The notes beneath the pieces were generated by a model. That model did no database searches, was not told the origin of the DNA, and worked only from the letters and a program-made list of their open reading frames with translations. This document shows, one piece after another, positions 35,258 to 44,171 of a stretch of DNA of 64,000 bases; positions within the stretch are counted from its first letter, which is position 1; the number at the start of each line of letters is the position of its first letter. The DNA lies in assembly GCF_001613405.1 (NCBI RefSeq), contig NZ_BDCH01000043.1:1-64000 (forward strand), written 5' to 3'. The DNA is from Nocardia crassostreae. Its GTDB lineage: Bacteria > Actinomycetota > Actinomycetes > Mycobacteriales > Mycobacteriaceae. The position numbers were made by a program, and so were the translations under genes.

Positions 35258-36019
35258 TCAGCCGAGGCGGTCGGCGCTCGGGCTCCAGCCGAGCTCGGTG
35301 GATACGGCGTCGGCCGCTGCGCGCACCCGCGGCAGCAGGCCGAGCACTTGATCGTGATCGAGCAGCATGTCCGGCACCGACATGGACAGCGCGGCGACGA
35401 CCGCGCCGGTGCCATTGCGGATGGGGACGGCCACGCAGTTGACGAAGCTCTCGTGTTCCTCGTGATCCTCGGCGAAGCCTTGGGCGGCAACGAGTTCCAG
35501 CTCCGTCAGATACTGCTCGGGGGTGCGGATGGTGCGATCGGTGAAGGGGCGGTACTCGATGCCCTCCGCGATCTCGCGCCAGAGCCCGCGCGGCTGCGCG
35601 GAGACCAGCACCTTGCCGACCGCGGTGCAGTGCAGCGGTGCGGGACGGCCGATGCGCGAATACATGCGCACGCTCTGGGTGGCGTCGAGCTTGTCGATAT
35701 AGATGGCCTCGCCGGATTCGTAGGTGGCGAGGTGGATGGTCTGCCCGGTCTCGGCATTGAGCGCGGTCAGATGGGGCCGGGCCGCGGTGCGCACATCGCG
35801 GCCCTCCAAGGACCGGTTGGCCAGCTCGAACAGCCGCGAGCCGAGCCGATAGCGATGCTCGGCGTCATGGGTGACGAAGCGCTCGGACTCCATGGTCTGC
35901 AACAGCCGCAGCACCGTGGATTTGTGCACGCCCAGCCGGGTGGCCAACTGGTCCAAGGTCTTCGAATCCTCGCCGAGCTGGGCGAGGATGGTCAGGGCGC
36001 GATGCAGACTCTGGCTCAC
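35258..36019 (-). CDS. IclR-family regulator
   Basis: 253 residues from GTG (VSQSLHRALTIL), 9 bp behind GAGGAG. The N-terminal winged helix is LDQLATRLGVHKSTVLRLLQTME; the C-terminal effector domain shows PLHCTAVGKVL and ESFVNCVAVPIRNGTG, typical of IclR/KdgR. Many IclR proteins bind ketodeoxygluconate or related acids, which fits the neighbouring KDG kinase and KDPG aldolase genes. It probably acts at the divergent 37167-37261 promoter region. Confidence 0.9.
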   Translation of the reverse strand: MSQSLHRALTILAQLGEDSKTLDQLATRLGVHKSTVLRLLQTMESERFVTHDAEHRYRLGSRLFELANRSLEGRDVRTAARPHLTALNAETGQTIHLATYESGEAIYIDKLDATQSVRMYSRIGRPAPLHCTAVGKVLVSAQPRGLWREIAEGIEYRPFTDRTIRTPEQYLTELELVAAQGFAEDHEEHESFVNCVAVPIRNGTGAVVAALSMSVPDMLLDHDQVLGLLPRVRAAADAVSTELGWSPSADRLG

Positions 36020-36092
36020 GACGGCTCCTCGCTGGCGCTCGGCCCCGTCGAGAGCCAAGGGCGCTGTATTGATGGTTCGCTCGCAAGCTCGC

Positions 36093-37166
36093 TCACGATG
36101 CCACATTCTCCGGTACGAGCGCGGCCGGGTCGTAGTGCAGTTCGGCCCAATCCGCGCGGGCGGCCAGGGATTCCAGGACGGGCAGGCCGGGCAGTTCGGC
36201 GATGTCCCCGGCGCCGGTGAGGGCGGCCGCGGCGCACAGATGGCCGAAGCGCAGCAGCTCCTCGTGCGGGCGGCCGTGCAGCAGGGCGGCCAGATAGCCG
36301 CCCGCGAAGGCATCGCCCGCGCCGATGCGCTCGGTCACGTCCAGTCGCAGCGCGGGCACCTCGCGGTGGTGCGCGCCGAGGAATCCGGTGACCGAATGCT
36401 TGTCGTTCTTGACCACGAGGTGGCGCGGTCGCGGGAACAGGGCGCGCAATGCTCCGGGATCGCCGGTGCCGAAGACGGTTTCGGCCTCGTCGGCCCCGAG
36501 GAACACCACATCGCAGGCGTCCAGGTGGCGGGCGAGGATCTCGGCGGCGGTATCGGCGCGCTGCGCCCACAGGGCCGGACGGTAGTTCAGGTCGAAGCTG
36601 ATCAACCGGCCGTGACGGGGCAGCGCGGTGAGCGCGGTGGTCAGCTCCGTCGCGGACGGGGACAGCGCCGTGGTGATACCGGTGCAGTGGATGAGATCGC
36701 AGCCGTCGAGGAGGCTGGACGCGGCGGTGAGATCGGCGGGGGACAGGGCGCTGGCGGCCGAACCGGTGCGGTAGTAGAGCATCCGGCTGGCCCCGATCGG
36801 CAGATCGCCGTCGTGCCCGGACCCGCCGCCGCGCTCCTTCACATAGACCCCGGTCGGCCGGGCCGGGTCGACGGTGACCGCCGCGGTGTCCACACCGCGT
36901 TCGGCCAGGTGGAGTGTGAGAAAGCGGCCGAATCCGTCGGCGCCGACCCGGGACATCCACGCCGTCTCCACCCCGAGCCGGGCGAGAACGGCGGCCACAT
37001 TCGCCTCCGCGCCGCCCGCGCTCCGGTCGAAGGTCGGCGAGTCCTCGAGCGGTCCGGGCCGGGCGATCAGAACGGCGAGTCCTTCGCCGACGGTGATCGC
37101 TCGCGGGCGGGCCGGCGTCGCTCGGGTCACACCAATCTCCTTCGAGTGCTTGCGGCTATCGGTCAT
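36093..37166 (-). CDS. kdgK: PfkB-family sugar kinase, likely 2-keto-3-deoxygluconate kinase
   Basis: 357 residues. The PfkB kinase fold has the Gly-rich AGGAEANVAAVLARLG near the start and RIGAGDAFAGGYLAALL with the catalytic Asp near residue 270. SFDLNYRPALW is the KDG kinase-type segment that contacts the substrate, and a YVKERG-like Arg contact precedes it. The reaction would be ATP + KDG to KDPG. It is encoded in one operon with IclR and RidA, and the KDPG aldolase lies in the facing operon, which supports this. A GTG start further in (VTRATPARP) is possible. Confidence 0.8.
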   Translation of the reverse strand: MTDSRKHSKEIGVTRATPARPRAITVGEGLAVLIARPGPLEDSPTFDRSAGGAEANVAAVLARLGVETAWMSRVGADGFGRFLTLHLAERGVDTAAVTVDPARPTGVYVKERGGGSGHDGDLPIGASRMLYYRTGSAASALSPADLTAASSLLDGCDLIHCTGITTALSPSATELTTALTALPRHGRLISFDLNYRPALWAQRADTAAEILARHLDACDVVFLGADEAETVFGTGDPGALRALFPRPRHLVVKNDKHSVTGFLGAHHREVPALRLDVTERIGAGDAFAGGYLAALLHGRPHEELLRFGHLCAAAALTGAGDIAELPGLPVLESLAARADWAELHYDPAALVPENVAS

Positions 37167-37261
37167 CGCATGCAGAATAACCACCACAAACACGATGTGC
37201 AACAAGCGTTGCAGAATATGCAGTGCATTGTTGATATGACAAACCTGAGGAAGGGAGTGCC
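37167..37261. promoter_or_regulatory. Divergent promoter region with candidate IclR operator
   Basis: This 95-bp gap separates the two operons of the aminosugar-acid locus and is unusually AT-rich. It holds a perfect inverted repeat TGCAAC-AAGC-GTTGCA at 37198-37213 and a second, TGCA-GAATA-TGCA, directly after it (37210-37222). TGCAGAATA also occurs at 37171-37179. These are good candidates for the IclR protein. Confidence 0.55.
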
Positions 37262-38566
37262 GTGGCCATCGACAATGCCGTCATCGCAGCGCTGCACGAT
37301 CGGACGCTGGGACCGGAGCACAAGTCGCTGCCGCCGACGGCATGGGGCAAGACCGTGCGCGAATACCTCGCGGGCGCACCGCGACTCGATGAGCTCGCGA
37401 CGCCGGTGCTGACGCTGGACCGCGCCGCCATGGATTCGAATCGTGCCGTCATGGCGGATTGGGCGGCGGCCGCGGGCGTGCGGCTGGCCCCGCACGGGAA
37501 GACCACCATGGCCCCGCAGCTGTGGGCCGAGCAGCTCGCCGCCGGATCGTGGGGGATCACCCTGGCTACCGGCTGGCAGGTGCAGGTGGCGCGCTCGTTC
37601 GGGGTGGCCCGCATCATGCTGGCCAATGCGCTGCTGGATCCGGTCGGATTGCGCTGGGCCGCCGCGGAATTGGCGCGCGATCCGGGGTTCGAACTGTTCA
37701 GCTGGGTCGACGGGGTCGGGTCGGTGCGCGAGATGGAGCGGCAGCTGGCCGATGCTCCGGAGGGCGTGCGGCTGTCGGTGCTCGTGGAACTCGGTGGGCC
37801 GCACGGGCGCACCGGTGCGCGCGGGCTCGCGGCGGCGCTGGAGGTGGCCGAGGCGGTGCATCGGTCGTCGCGGCTGACGCTGGCCGGGGTGAGCGGATAC
37901 GAGGGCGCGCTCGCTCACGATCGCAGCTCGGAAGGCATTGCGGCGGTGCGGCATTACCTCGACGATATGGCGCAGCTGCAGCGCGGGATCGCCGCGGCGG
38001 GTTGGTATGAGGGGCCCGCCGTGGTGACCGCGGGCGGCAGCGCCTATCCCGATCTGGTGGTGGAGCATCTCGCCGGGCTCGCGGACGAGAGCGGGGAGCG
38101 CGGGGTGCCGACCACTGTCGTCTTGCGTTCTGGCGCTTACCTGATTCACGACGACGGCTTCTACTCCGGCATTTCCCCGCTGGCCGCCGGTCGCGCCGAC
38201 CGGCCGCTGCGCTCGGCCATGCACGGCTGGGCGCGCGTGGTCTCGCGCCCCGAGACGGAGCTCGCCCTGCTGGACGCGGGCAAGCGCGATCTGCCGTTCG
38301 ACGAGGGGCTGCCCGTACCGCAGCTCATTGCGGGACCGGGTGCGGCCAAGCTGAATCCGGAGGCGACGGTCTCGGCGCTCAACGACCAGCACACCTTCCT
38401 GCGGCTGCCCGGCGGCGCCGCCGAGGAACTGCCGGTGGGCGGCGTGGTGCGGCTCGGGCTCTCGCATCCCTGCACCGCCTTCGACAAATGGCGGCTCATT
38501 CCGGTGATCGACGATGCCGGGGCCGAGCGGCCGGTGCTGGTCGATCTCGTGCACACCTTCTTCTGA
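37262..38566 (+). CDS. Fold-III PLP amino acid deaminase/dehydratase (D-serine dehydratase-like)
   Basis: 434 residues. PLP is expected on Lys80 in APHGKTTMAP of the alanine racemase-like barrel. The C-terminal beta domain ends in LSHPCTAFDKW, where His402 and Cys404 form the metal site seen in D-threonine aldolase and DSD1-type D-serine dehydratase. The family removes ammonia from beta-hydroxy D-amino acids. Adjacent genes (deacylase, KDG kinase, KDPG aldolase) make D-glucosaminate to KDG plus ammonia the most attractive reaction; that assignment is inference. GTG start, after AGGAAGGGAG. Confidence 0.8.
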   Translation: MAIDNAVIAALHDRTLGPEHKSLPPTAWGKTVREYLAGAPRLDELATPVLTLDRAAMDSNRAVMADWAAAAGVRLAPHGKTTMAPQLWAEQLAAGSWGITLATGWQVQVARSFGVARIMLANALLDPVGLRWAAAELARDPGFELFSWVDGVGSVREMERQLADAPEGVRLSVLVELGGPHGRTGARGLAAALEVAEAVHRSSRLTLAGVSGYEGALAHDRSSEGIAAVRHYLDDMAQLQRGIAAAGWYEGPAVVTAGGSAYPDLVVEHLAGLADESGERGVPTTVVLRSGAYLIHDDGFYSGISPLAAGRADRPLRSAMHGWARVVSRPETELALLDAGKRDLPFDEGLPVPQLIAGPGAAKLNPEATVSALNDQHTFLRLPGGAAEELPVGGVVRLGLSHPCTAFDKWRLIPVIDDAGAERPVLVDLVHTFF

Positions 38567-38580
38567 TCGGCGGTAATACA

Positions 38581-40194
38581 GTGGCCGACTTGCTTTTTCG
38601 CAGTATCGACATAGTCGACGGGACGGGTGCGCCGCGGTATCGCGGTGATGTGGTCGTCGACGGCAGGCGCATCGCCGAGATCGCCGCACCCGGTGCGATC
38701 ACCACGGCGGATCGGGTCGTGGACGGCGGCGGGGATCTGGTGCTCGCACCCGGATTCATCGATATGCACGCCCATTCCGATCTGCACCTGCTCACCGAGC
38801 CGGACCATTTCCCGAAGCTGAGCCAGGGCATCACCACCGAGGTGATCGGTCAGGACGGGCTGTCGTACGCACCCATCGACGATGCGGCGCTGGCGGTGCT
38901 GCGCCGCCAGATCGCCGGGTGGAATGGCAATCCCCCCGATTTCGACTTCTCCTGGCGCAGTGTGGCCGAGTACCTGGATCGGCTGGATGCGGGGATCACG
39001 CCGAATGCCGCGTATCTGGTCCCGCAGGGGACGCTGCGGCTCATGGTGGTCGGAGCCGAAAAGCGCCCGGCCACACCGGAAGAGATCGCCCACATGCGAG
39101 AGCTGCTCGCCGAGGGGCTCGCGCAAGGCGCGGTGGGCATGTCCAGCGGATTGACCTACACGTCCGGAATGTACGCGGACACCGGCGAACTCGCCGCACT
39201 GTGCGAGGTGGTCGCCGAGGCGGGCGGCTTCTACGCCCCGCACACCCGCTCCTACGGTGCGGGCGCACTCGACGCCTACGCCGAAATGATCGAGCTGTCC
39301 CGCCGCACCGGCTGCGCCCTGCATCTCACCCACGCCACCATGAAATTCGGCGAGAACCGGGGCCGCGCACCGGAACTGCTGGCCATGATCGACGCCGCGC
39401 TCGCCGACGGCCACGACGTCAGCCTCGACACTTACCCCTACCTGCCGGGTTCGACCACGCTGTCGGCGCTGCTGCCGAGTTGGGCCATGTCCGGTGGCCC
39501 GGATGCCGCCCTGGCGCGGATCGCCGAGGAGTCCACGCGGATTCGCATCGCCCTCGATGTGAACCTGCACGGCTCCGACGGCTGTCACGGCGTCACCGTC
39601 GATTGGGAGACCATCCAGATCAGCGGCGTCGGCAACAGCGCACTCGACGAGTACGTCGGCCGCACCGTCGCCGAGATCGCCGCCGATCGGGACATGCCGC
39701 CGGTCGAGGTCTTCTTCGACCTGCTCACCCGAGATCAGCTGGCCACCACCATCATTCAGCACGTCGGCCACGAGGAGAACGTGCGCGCCATCATGCGCCA
39801 CTCCCGCCACATGGGCGGCAGCGACGCCCTCCTGGTCGGCCACCGGCCGCACCCCCGCGCCTGGGGCACCTTCCCCCGCTACCTCGGCCACTACGTCCGC
39901 GAGTTGGGCCACCTCGAACTCGAGGACTGCGTCAACCACTTCACCGACCGCCCCGCCGAACGCCTCCGCCTGCGCGACCGCGGCCTGATCAAACCCGGCC
40001 ACGCCGCCGACCTGGTCCTCTTCGACCCCGAAACCATCACCGCCACCGCCACTTTCGAAAACTCCAAACAACAGGCCGAAGGCATCCGCCACGTCCTGGT
40101 GAACGGCGAGTTCGCCCTCGAAGACGGCAAGCCGACCGGCGTCCGAGCCGGTCGAGCACTACGCATGGACCCTAGCCGGAAGGAAACCCGATGA
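38581..40194 (+). CDS. N-acyl-D-amino-acid deacylase (D-aminoacylase family)
   Basis: 537 residues from GTG. Amidohydrolase fold: HxH motif DMHAHSDLH (His63/His65) and Cys-free metal ligands downstream (HTRSYG; LHLTHATMKFGEN; GHEENVRAIMRHSRHMGGSDALLVG), as in D-aminoacylases. The C-terminal GLIKPGHAADLVLFDPETI closes the small barrel. It hydrolyses N-acyl D-amino acids; in this operon an N-acetyl aminosugar acid such as N-acetyl-D-glucosaminate is plausible. It starts 14 bp after the PLP enzyme gene and overlaps the aldolase gene by 4 bp, so translation is coupled. Confidence 0.87.
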   Translation: MADLLFRSIDIVDGTGAPRYRGDVVVDGRRIAEIAAPGAITTADRVVDGGGDLVLAPGFIDMHAHSDLHLLTEPDHFPKLSQGITTEVIGQDGLSYAPIDDAALAVLRRQIAGWNGNPPDFDFSWRSVAEYLDRLDAGITPNAAYLVPQGTLRLMVVGAEKRPATPEEIAHMRELLAEGLAQGAVGMSSGLTYTSGMYADTGELAALCEVVAEAGGFYAPHTRSYGAGALDAYAEMIELSRRTGCALHLTHATMKFGENRGRAPELLAMIDAALADGHDVSLDTYPYLPGSTTLSALLPSWAMSGGPDAALARIAEESTRIRIALDVNLHGSDGCHGVTVDWETIQISGVGNSALDEYVGRTVAEIAADRDMPPVEVFFDLLTRDQLATTIIQHVGHEENVRAIMRHSRHMGGSDALLVGHRPHPRAWGTFPRYLGHYVRELGHLELEDCVNHFTDRPAERLRLRDRGLIKPGHAADLVLFDPETITATATFENSKQQAEGIRHVLVNGEFALEDGKPTGVRAGRALRMDPSRKETR

Positions 40195-40811
40195 CCTCGG
40201 CCATGGACGTCATTCGCGCCGATCGCGTGCTGACCGTGGTGCGCGCACCCGAGATTCCCGATCCGGTGGCGCTCGCCGAGGCGCTGGCGGGGGCCGGAAT
40301 CCACACCCTGGAGCTGACTTTCACCACGCCGGGCGTGCTCGACGCATTGCGCAAGGCCTCCGAAGCGCCGAATGCCGTGGTCGGGGCGGGGACGGTGCTC
40401 GACGGCGAGCAGGCGGCCGCGGCCATCGACAGCGGGGCGAGGTTCCTGGTCACCCCCGGCATCCGGGTGGCGGTGGCGGAAGTGGCCGGGCGGCACGGGA
40501 TTCCCGTGGTGATGGGCGCTTTCGCCCCCAGCGAGGTCATGCAGGCCCTGGATCTGGGGGCGGCCGCGGTGAAGATATTTCCCGCCCGCGCGCTCGGGCC
40601 GGGCTATCTGAAGGATCTGCGCGGGCCGTTCCCGCAGGTCGAGCTCATCCCCTCCGGCGGGGTCAATGCCGGGAATGCCGCCGAGTTTCTGGCGCACGGC
40701 GCGATCGCCGTGACCGCCGGGACCGATGTCGTCGCCCCCGGCGATGTCGCCGCGGGCCGGTGGCCCGAGATCGCCGCTCGCGCGGCATCGTTCGTTCGAT
40801 CCATGAATTGA
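40191..40811 (+). CDS. eda: KDPG aldolase (2-keto-3-deoxy-6-phosphogluconate aldolase)
   Basis: 206 residues. The Schiff-base Lys128 lies in AAAVKIFPARALG, the catalytic Glu41 in HTLELTFTTPG, and the phosphate site near IPSGGVNAGNAAEFLAHGAIAV. The class I enzyme cleaves KDPG to pyruvate and glyceraldehyde-3-phosphate. Its place between a deacylase and a GntP permease, opposite a KDG-type kinase, marks the end of a dedicated sugar-acid pathway. Confidence 0.9.
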   Translation: MTSAMDVIRADRVLTVVRAPEIPDPVALAEALAGAGIHTLELTFTTPGVLDALRKASEAPNAVVGAGTVLDGEQAAAAIDSGARFLVTPGIRVAVAEVAGRHGIPVVMGAFAPSEVMQALDLGAAAVKIFPARALGPGYLKDLRGPFPQVELIPSGGVNAGNAAEFLAHGAIAVTAGTDVVAPGDVAAGRWPEIAARAASFVRSMN

Positions 40812-40819
40812 GGTACCCC

Positions 40820-42271
40820 ATGGGCGACACAGTCGATTGGCTGCGCACCACCACACCGGGCTTGCTGGTGTTGTGCGGGCTGGCCATCGCCGTCCTGCTC
40901 GTCACGATCATCCGGTTCAAGCTGGAACCGTTCATCGCACTGCTGCTCACCGGTTTGGGCTTGGCCCTGGCGGCCGGGCTGCCGGTGGCGAAGATCGTCG
41001 GCACGCCATTGAAGGCCGGGGAATCCTTGTTGGAGACCGGATTCGGCGGCATTCTCGGGCATATCGCGGTCATCATCGGCCTGGGCACGGTGCTCGGCGC
41101 CATTCTGGAACGCTCCGGCGGCGCGGACGTGCTCACCGAGCGGCTGCTGAAACTGTTCGGGGACAAGGGCGCTCCGCTGGCCATGGGCCTGCTCGGGCTC
41201 ATCTTCGGTATTCCGGTGTTCTTCGATATCGGTATCTTCGTGCTCGCGCCGCTCATCTATGTGGCCGCCAAGCGCGGCGGGCGCTCGCTGGTGCTCTACG
41301 CCATGCCGATGCTGGCGGGCCTGTCCATGACGCACGCCTTCCTGCCGCCGCATCCGGGCCCGGTCGCGCTGGGCGGGCTGCTCGGGGTGATCCTGGGCTG
41401 GCTGATTCTCATGGGATTCTTCTGCGGCCTACCGGGATTCGTGGCCGCGGGCATTGTCTGGGGCAGCTGGATCGGCAAGCGCGTGCAGGTCGAGGTGCCC
41501 GACGAATTCCTGGTGTAGGCGGAGAACGGGAAGCTCGGAAACGGCGCGCCCAAGGAGGGTCCGGGAGCGGCGACGGCCACCGATGTGCAGCGAACGGCCC
41601 CGTCGGTGGGTCTGATCGCCGGCATCATCGCCATTCCGCTGGTGCTCGTCCTGGGTGCGAGCTTCGGCAGCCAGCTGCTCGACCAGGGCTTCAAGCTCAT
41701 GCAGGTGCTCACCTTCCTCGGCACGCCCGCGGTGGCCCTGCTGATCGCGGTACTCATCGCCTTCTACGTGCTCGGCATCCGCCGCGGCTCCACCGTGCAG
41801 GAACTCTGCGCGCTGACCGCCGAATCGCTGCGTCCGGTGGGCATGCTGCTGCTGGTGGTCGGTGCGGGCGCGTTCTTCGGAAAGGTCATCGCCGCCACCG
41901 GTATCGGCACCGCGCTCGCCGATACCATGTCCGCCGCCGGGCTGCCGGTCATCGTGCTGGCCTATCTGATCAGCTGCGGGCTCCGCATAGCGCAGGGTTC
42001 GGCCACGGTCGCCATCGTCACCACCGGCGGCATTGTCGCCCCGCTGGTGGTGGACCACGGCTATTCGCAGATGGCCATCGCGCTCATCGCCATGGCCATT
42101 GCCGCCGGGTCGATCATCCTCAGCCACGTCAATGACGGCGGGTTCTGGATCATCGCGAAGTACTTCAACCTCACTGTGAAACAGACGCTGCAGACCTGGA
42201 CGGTGCTGGAAACCGTGCTGTCGGTGGTCAGCTTCGCTGTCGCGGCGGTGCTGTTCGCCTTCGTGTCCTGA
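40820..42271 (+). pseudogene. GntP-family sugar acid permease interrupted by TAG
   Basis: One frame from ATG 40820 to 42271 encodes a GntP-type permease (LLVLCGLAIAVLLVTIIRFKLEPF in segments; GIPVFFDIGIFVLAPLIY; ILSHVNDGGFWIIAKYF near the end) of about 483 residues. Codon 233 (41516-41518) is TAG, in the hydrophilic loop between ...VEVPDEFLV and AENGKLGNG.... There is no shift of frame; a single substitution (for example from CAG, GAG or AAG) explains it. If real, the import step of the locus is lost or the halves are made separately. Gluconate, KDG or glucosaminate-type acids are typical substrates. Confidence 0.82.
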
Positions 42272-42277
42272 GGGGGA

Positions 42278-42318
42278 CGGGCAGTCGCCGCGCCGGAATC
42301 CGGCCCGGCGATTGCCCG
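42278..42318 (+). terminator. Terminator of the aminosugar-acid operon
   Basis: Arms CGGGCAGTCGCCG and CGGCGATTGCCCG (one G-U pair) flank a smaller hairpin GCCGG/CCGGC, 7 bp after the permease stop. There is no T-run. Confidence 0.6.
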
Positions 42319-42361
42319 CTATCCGTTGCGGTGGGCGCGGCGTGCCGGTTAGCGTCGCCAG

Positions 42362-43120
42362 GTGAGTTCATCAGGTGACGGGGAGGCCGAGCGCTACGCC
42401 GGGGAGACATGGCGGGCGCTGGACCGGCAGTGGAACACGTGGGGGCGGCTCGACAAGGAGATGGCCGCGCCGCGGTATCAGTCGCGGTTCATTCCCACCG
42501 AGGTCTGGCAGCACGTGGGCGTGCAGGAACCGGAGCCGCCGAGCGTGGAGCATCCGAGCTTCGCGGTGGTGCGGCGGCAATACGGTGCGCTGCTGACCTC
42601 GTACGGGTTGTCGTTCCCCGATACCTGGGGTGATGCCGAGCCCGGTAATGGCCTCGGCGTCGAGGGCTACGGCGCGGCGGCCGGAATGCCCGCCGATTGG
42701 GCTGCGACACAAATGGTTTCGGACACCTGGCTCGGGCATATGGTGTGGTCGGTGGCGCAGACCGTGTCCAAGCACGGGCTGCGGTTCATTCAGAATCTCG
42801 AACACTACGGGTCGCTGTCGATGACCTTGTCCGGCCAGGGATTTCCCGATGAGGCGCGCGGTGCTTTCGTCGATGACCAAGGCGATGCGTGCGTACTGCT
42901 GGGCATGTCCGACGAGAGCGTCCCCGCGACGGTGGACGGGCCGCTGGGGCCGATCCGCCTGGTCAATATCAAACTGCTGACGCTGGCCGAGACCCACTTC
43001 TGTGTCTCGGGCGGGCGATCCGGCACCGGTGTCACCGATGCGCGCGGTGAACTGGCCCAGCGATTCGCCGAGCAGGGTGATGCGCTGTGGTCCAGCATCA
43101 CCCGGCCTTCGGTGGTCTGA
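42362..43120 (+). CDS. Protein of unknown function
   Basis: 252 residues from GTG, soluble, not assigned to a family. Trp-rich N-terminus (WRALDRQWNTWGRLDKEM), central TWLGHMVWSVAQTVSKHGLRF and a predicted beta-rich end (IRLVNIKLLTLAETHFCVSGG). No catalytic signature was seen. It stands alone between the permease operon and a convergent reductase gene. Confidence 0.6.
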   Translation: MSSSGDGEAERYAGETWRALDRQWNTWGRLDKEMAAPRYQSRFIPTEVWQHVGVQEPEPPSVEHPSFAVVRRQYGALLTSYGLSFPDTWGDAEPGNGLGVEGYGAAAGMPADWAATQMVSDTWLGHMVWSVAQTVSKHGLRFIQNLEHYGSLSMTLSGQGFPDEARGAFVDDQGDACVLLGMSDESVPATVDGPLGPIRLVNIKLLTLAETHFCVSGGRSGTGVTDARGELAQRFAEQGDALWSSITRPSVV

Positions 43121-43121
43121 A

Positions 43122-43613
43122 TCAGGCGCGGCGCAGGACCGCGATGGGGAACCTTCGGGTGCTCAGCGCCCGGTAGGTCGCGAAGTCGGGATATCCGGCG
43201 ACCAGTGTGCGCCAATGCTTCTCGTATTCGGCCGGATCGGTGACCACGTGCGTGGTCACCGGCCAGGACTCGCGTCCGACCCTGACCTCCGGCTTGTCGG
43301 TGGCGAGCAGGTTCCCCCACCAGTTGGGCGTCCCCGGATTCCCGCCATTGGAGCCGCAGACCAGCAGGTCGTCGCCATCGCGGACGAGCATGAGCATGAC
43401 CGGCCGTGACTCGCCGGATTTGCGGCCGGTGACCGTCAGCTGGAATACGGGCTTACCTTGCAGCGTCGTGAACCGCGTCCCGCCGAACCGGTCGTACAGC
43501 CTCCGGTGCAGGCGCGCGTAGAAACGGGCGGCCCGGCCCAGACGCGTGGTCGAGAAGTGGTTGAAGCGCCCGCTCAGGGTGAGGGGAGTCGATTCGGTGC
43601 TGTTGTCAGCCAT
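43122..43613 (-). CDS. Deazaflavin (F420)-dependent nitroreductase-family protein
   Basis: 163 residues of the Ddn/split beta-barrel type: RFGGTRFTTLQGKPVFQLTVTGRKSGESRPVMLMLVRDGDDLLVCGSNGGNPGTPNWWGNL (in segments), the phosphate- and F420-contacting region, followed by VRVGRESWPVTTHVV. Members reduce quinones or nitro compounds with F420H2. The ATG at 43613 is used; the longer frame upstream is not homologous. Confidence 0.88.
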   Translation of the reverse strand: MADNSTESTPLTLSGRFNHFSTTRLGRAARFYARLHRRLYDRFGGTRFTTLQGKPVFQLTVTGRKSGESRPVMLMLVRDGDDLLVCGSNGGNPGTPNWWGNLLATDKPEVRVGRESWPVTTHVVTDPAEYEKHWRTLVAGYPDFATYRALSTRRFPIAVLRRA

Positions 43614-43662
43614 TGGTTTTCCTGCCTGCCGCGTATCGCGGCTCACTGTACATAGCGTCCAG

Positions 43663-44064
43663 TCAATCGGCGCGCAGTCCACGGCGCATGGCATCGATGG
43701 TGGATTCCGGTGAGGTGTTGAACGCGAACCGGATACCGGGGGCCACCTCGGTAACCGTATTGATCAGGCGCTCGAACAGTTCGGTGAGTTCGGGAGCCAT
43801 GCGCACGCCCGCGCCGATCATGGCGACGCGGAACGGCCCGGCGGCGGCGCATTCGCGCACCTTCGCCTCGGCCGCCTCCGGATCGGTGGTCACCAGGCAG
43901 GTCGTGAAATCGATCCCGGCCGCCCGCATGGCGTCCTCACCGGCCTGAATGCGCGCGGTCAGCGTCGCCTCGCTCTGCCCGGGATACGGGGTGAAGTCGA
44001 CGGCGCTGGGATGCAGGCCGATCGACAGGACACGGTCCTTACTGCTCGAATTCGCTTCAGCCAC
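43663..44064 (-). CDS. Conserved protein of unknown function
   Basis: 133 residues from GTG at 44064, which follows GAAGGAG by 7 nt. Alternating strands and helices (RVLSIGLHPSAVDFTPYPGQ; AAGIDFTTCLVTTDPEAAEAKV; FRVAMIGAGVRMAPELTELFERL) suggest a Rossmann-like flavodoxin or NAD-type core with an Asp/Arg ending. The frame stays open to 44178 and would add an Arg-rich, hydrophobic signal-like segment (LVLIASLVAVLWSVASA). The good ribosome site makes the shorter form preferred, but an exported version cannot be excluded. Confidence 0.55.
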   Translation of the reverse strand: MAEANSSSKDRVLSIGLHPSAVDFTPYPGQSEATLTARIQAGEDAMRAAGIDFTTCLVTTDPEAAEAKVRECAAAGPFRVAMIGAGVRMAPELTELFERLINTVTEVAPGIRFAFNTSPESTIDAMRRGLRAD

Positions 44065-44171
44065 GGTGTTCTCCTTCGCGGATGCTACTGACCACAGCAC
44101 TGCCACCAGGCTAGCGATCAGGACGAGTGGTACGGCCGCAATGAGCCCGCGCCGCCCGCGGCGGAGGACTC

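Noticed and set aside
38161..40092. 643-codon open frame on the minus strand over the D-aminoacylase gene
   Set aside because: Composition-driven antisense frame in GC-rich DNA; the plus strand encodes an unmistakable D-aminoacylase with metal motifs.
41516..41518. TAG as pyrrolysine or programmed readthrough
   Set aside because: No pyrrolysine genes are seen and none are known for this group; no readthrough context is evident. A nonsense mutation or base error is simpler.
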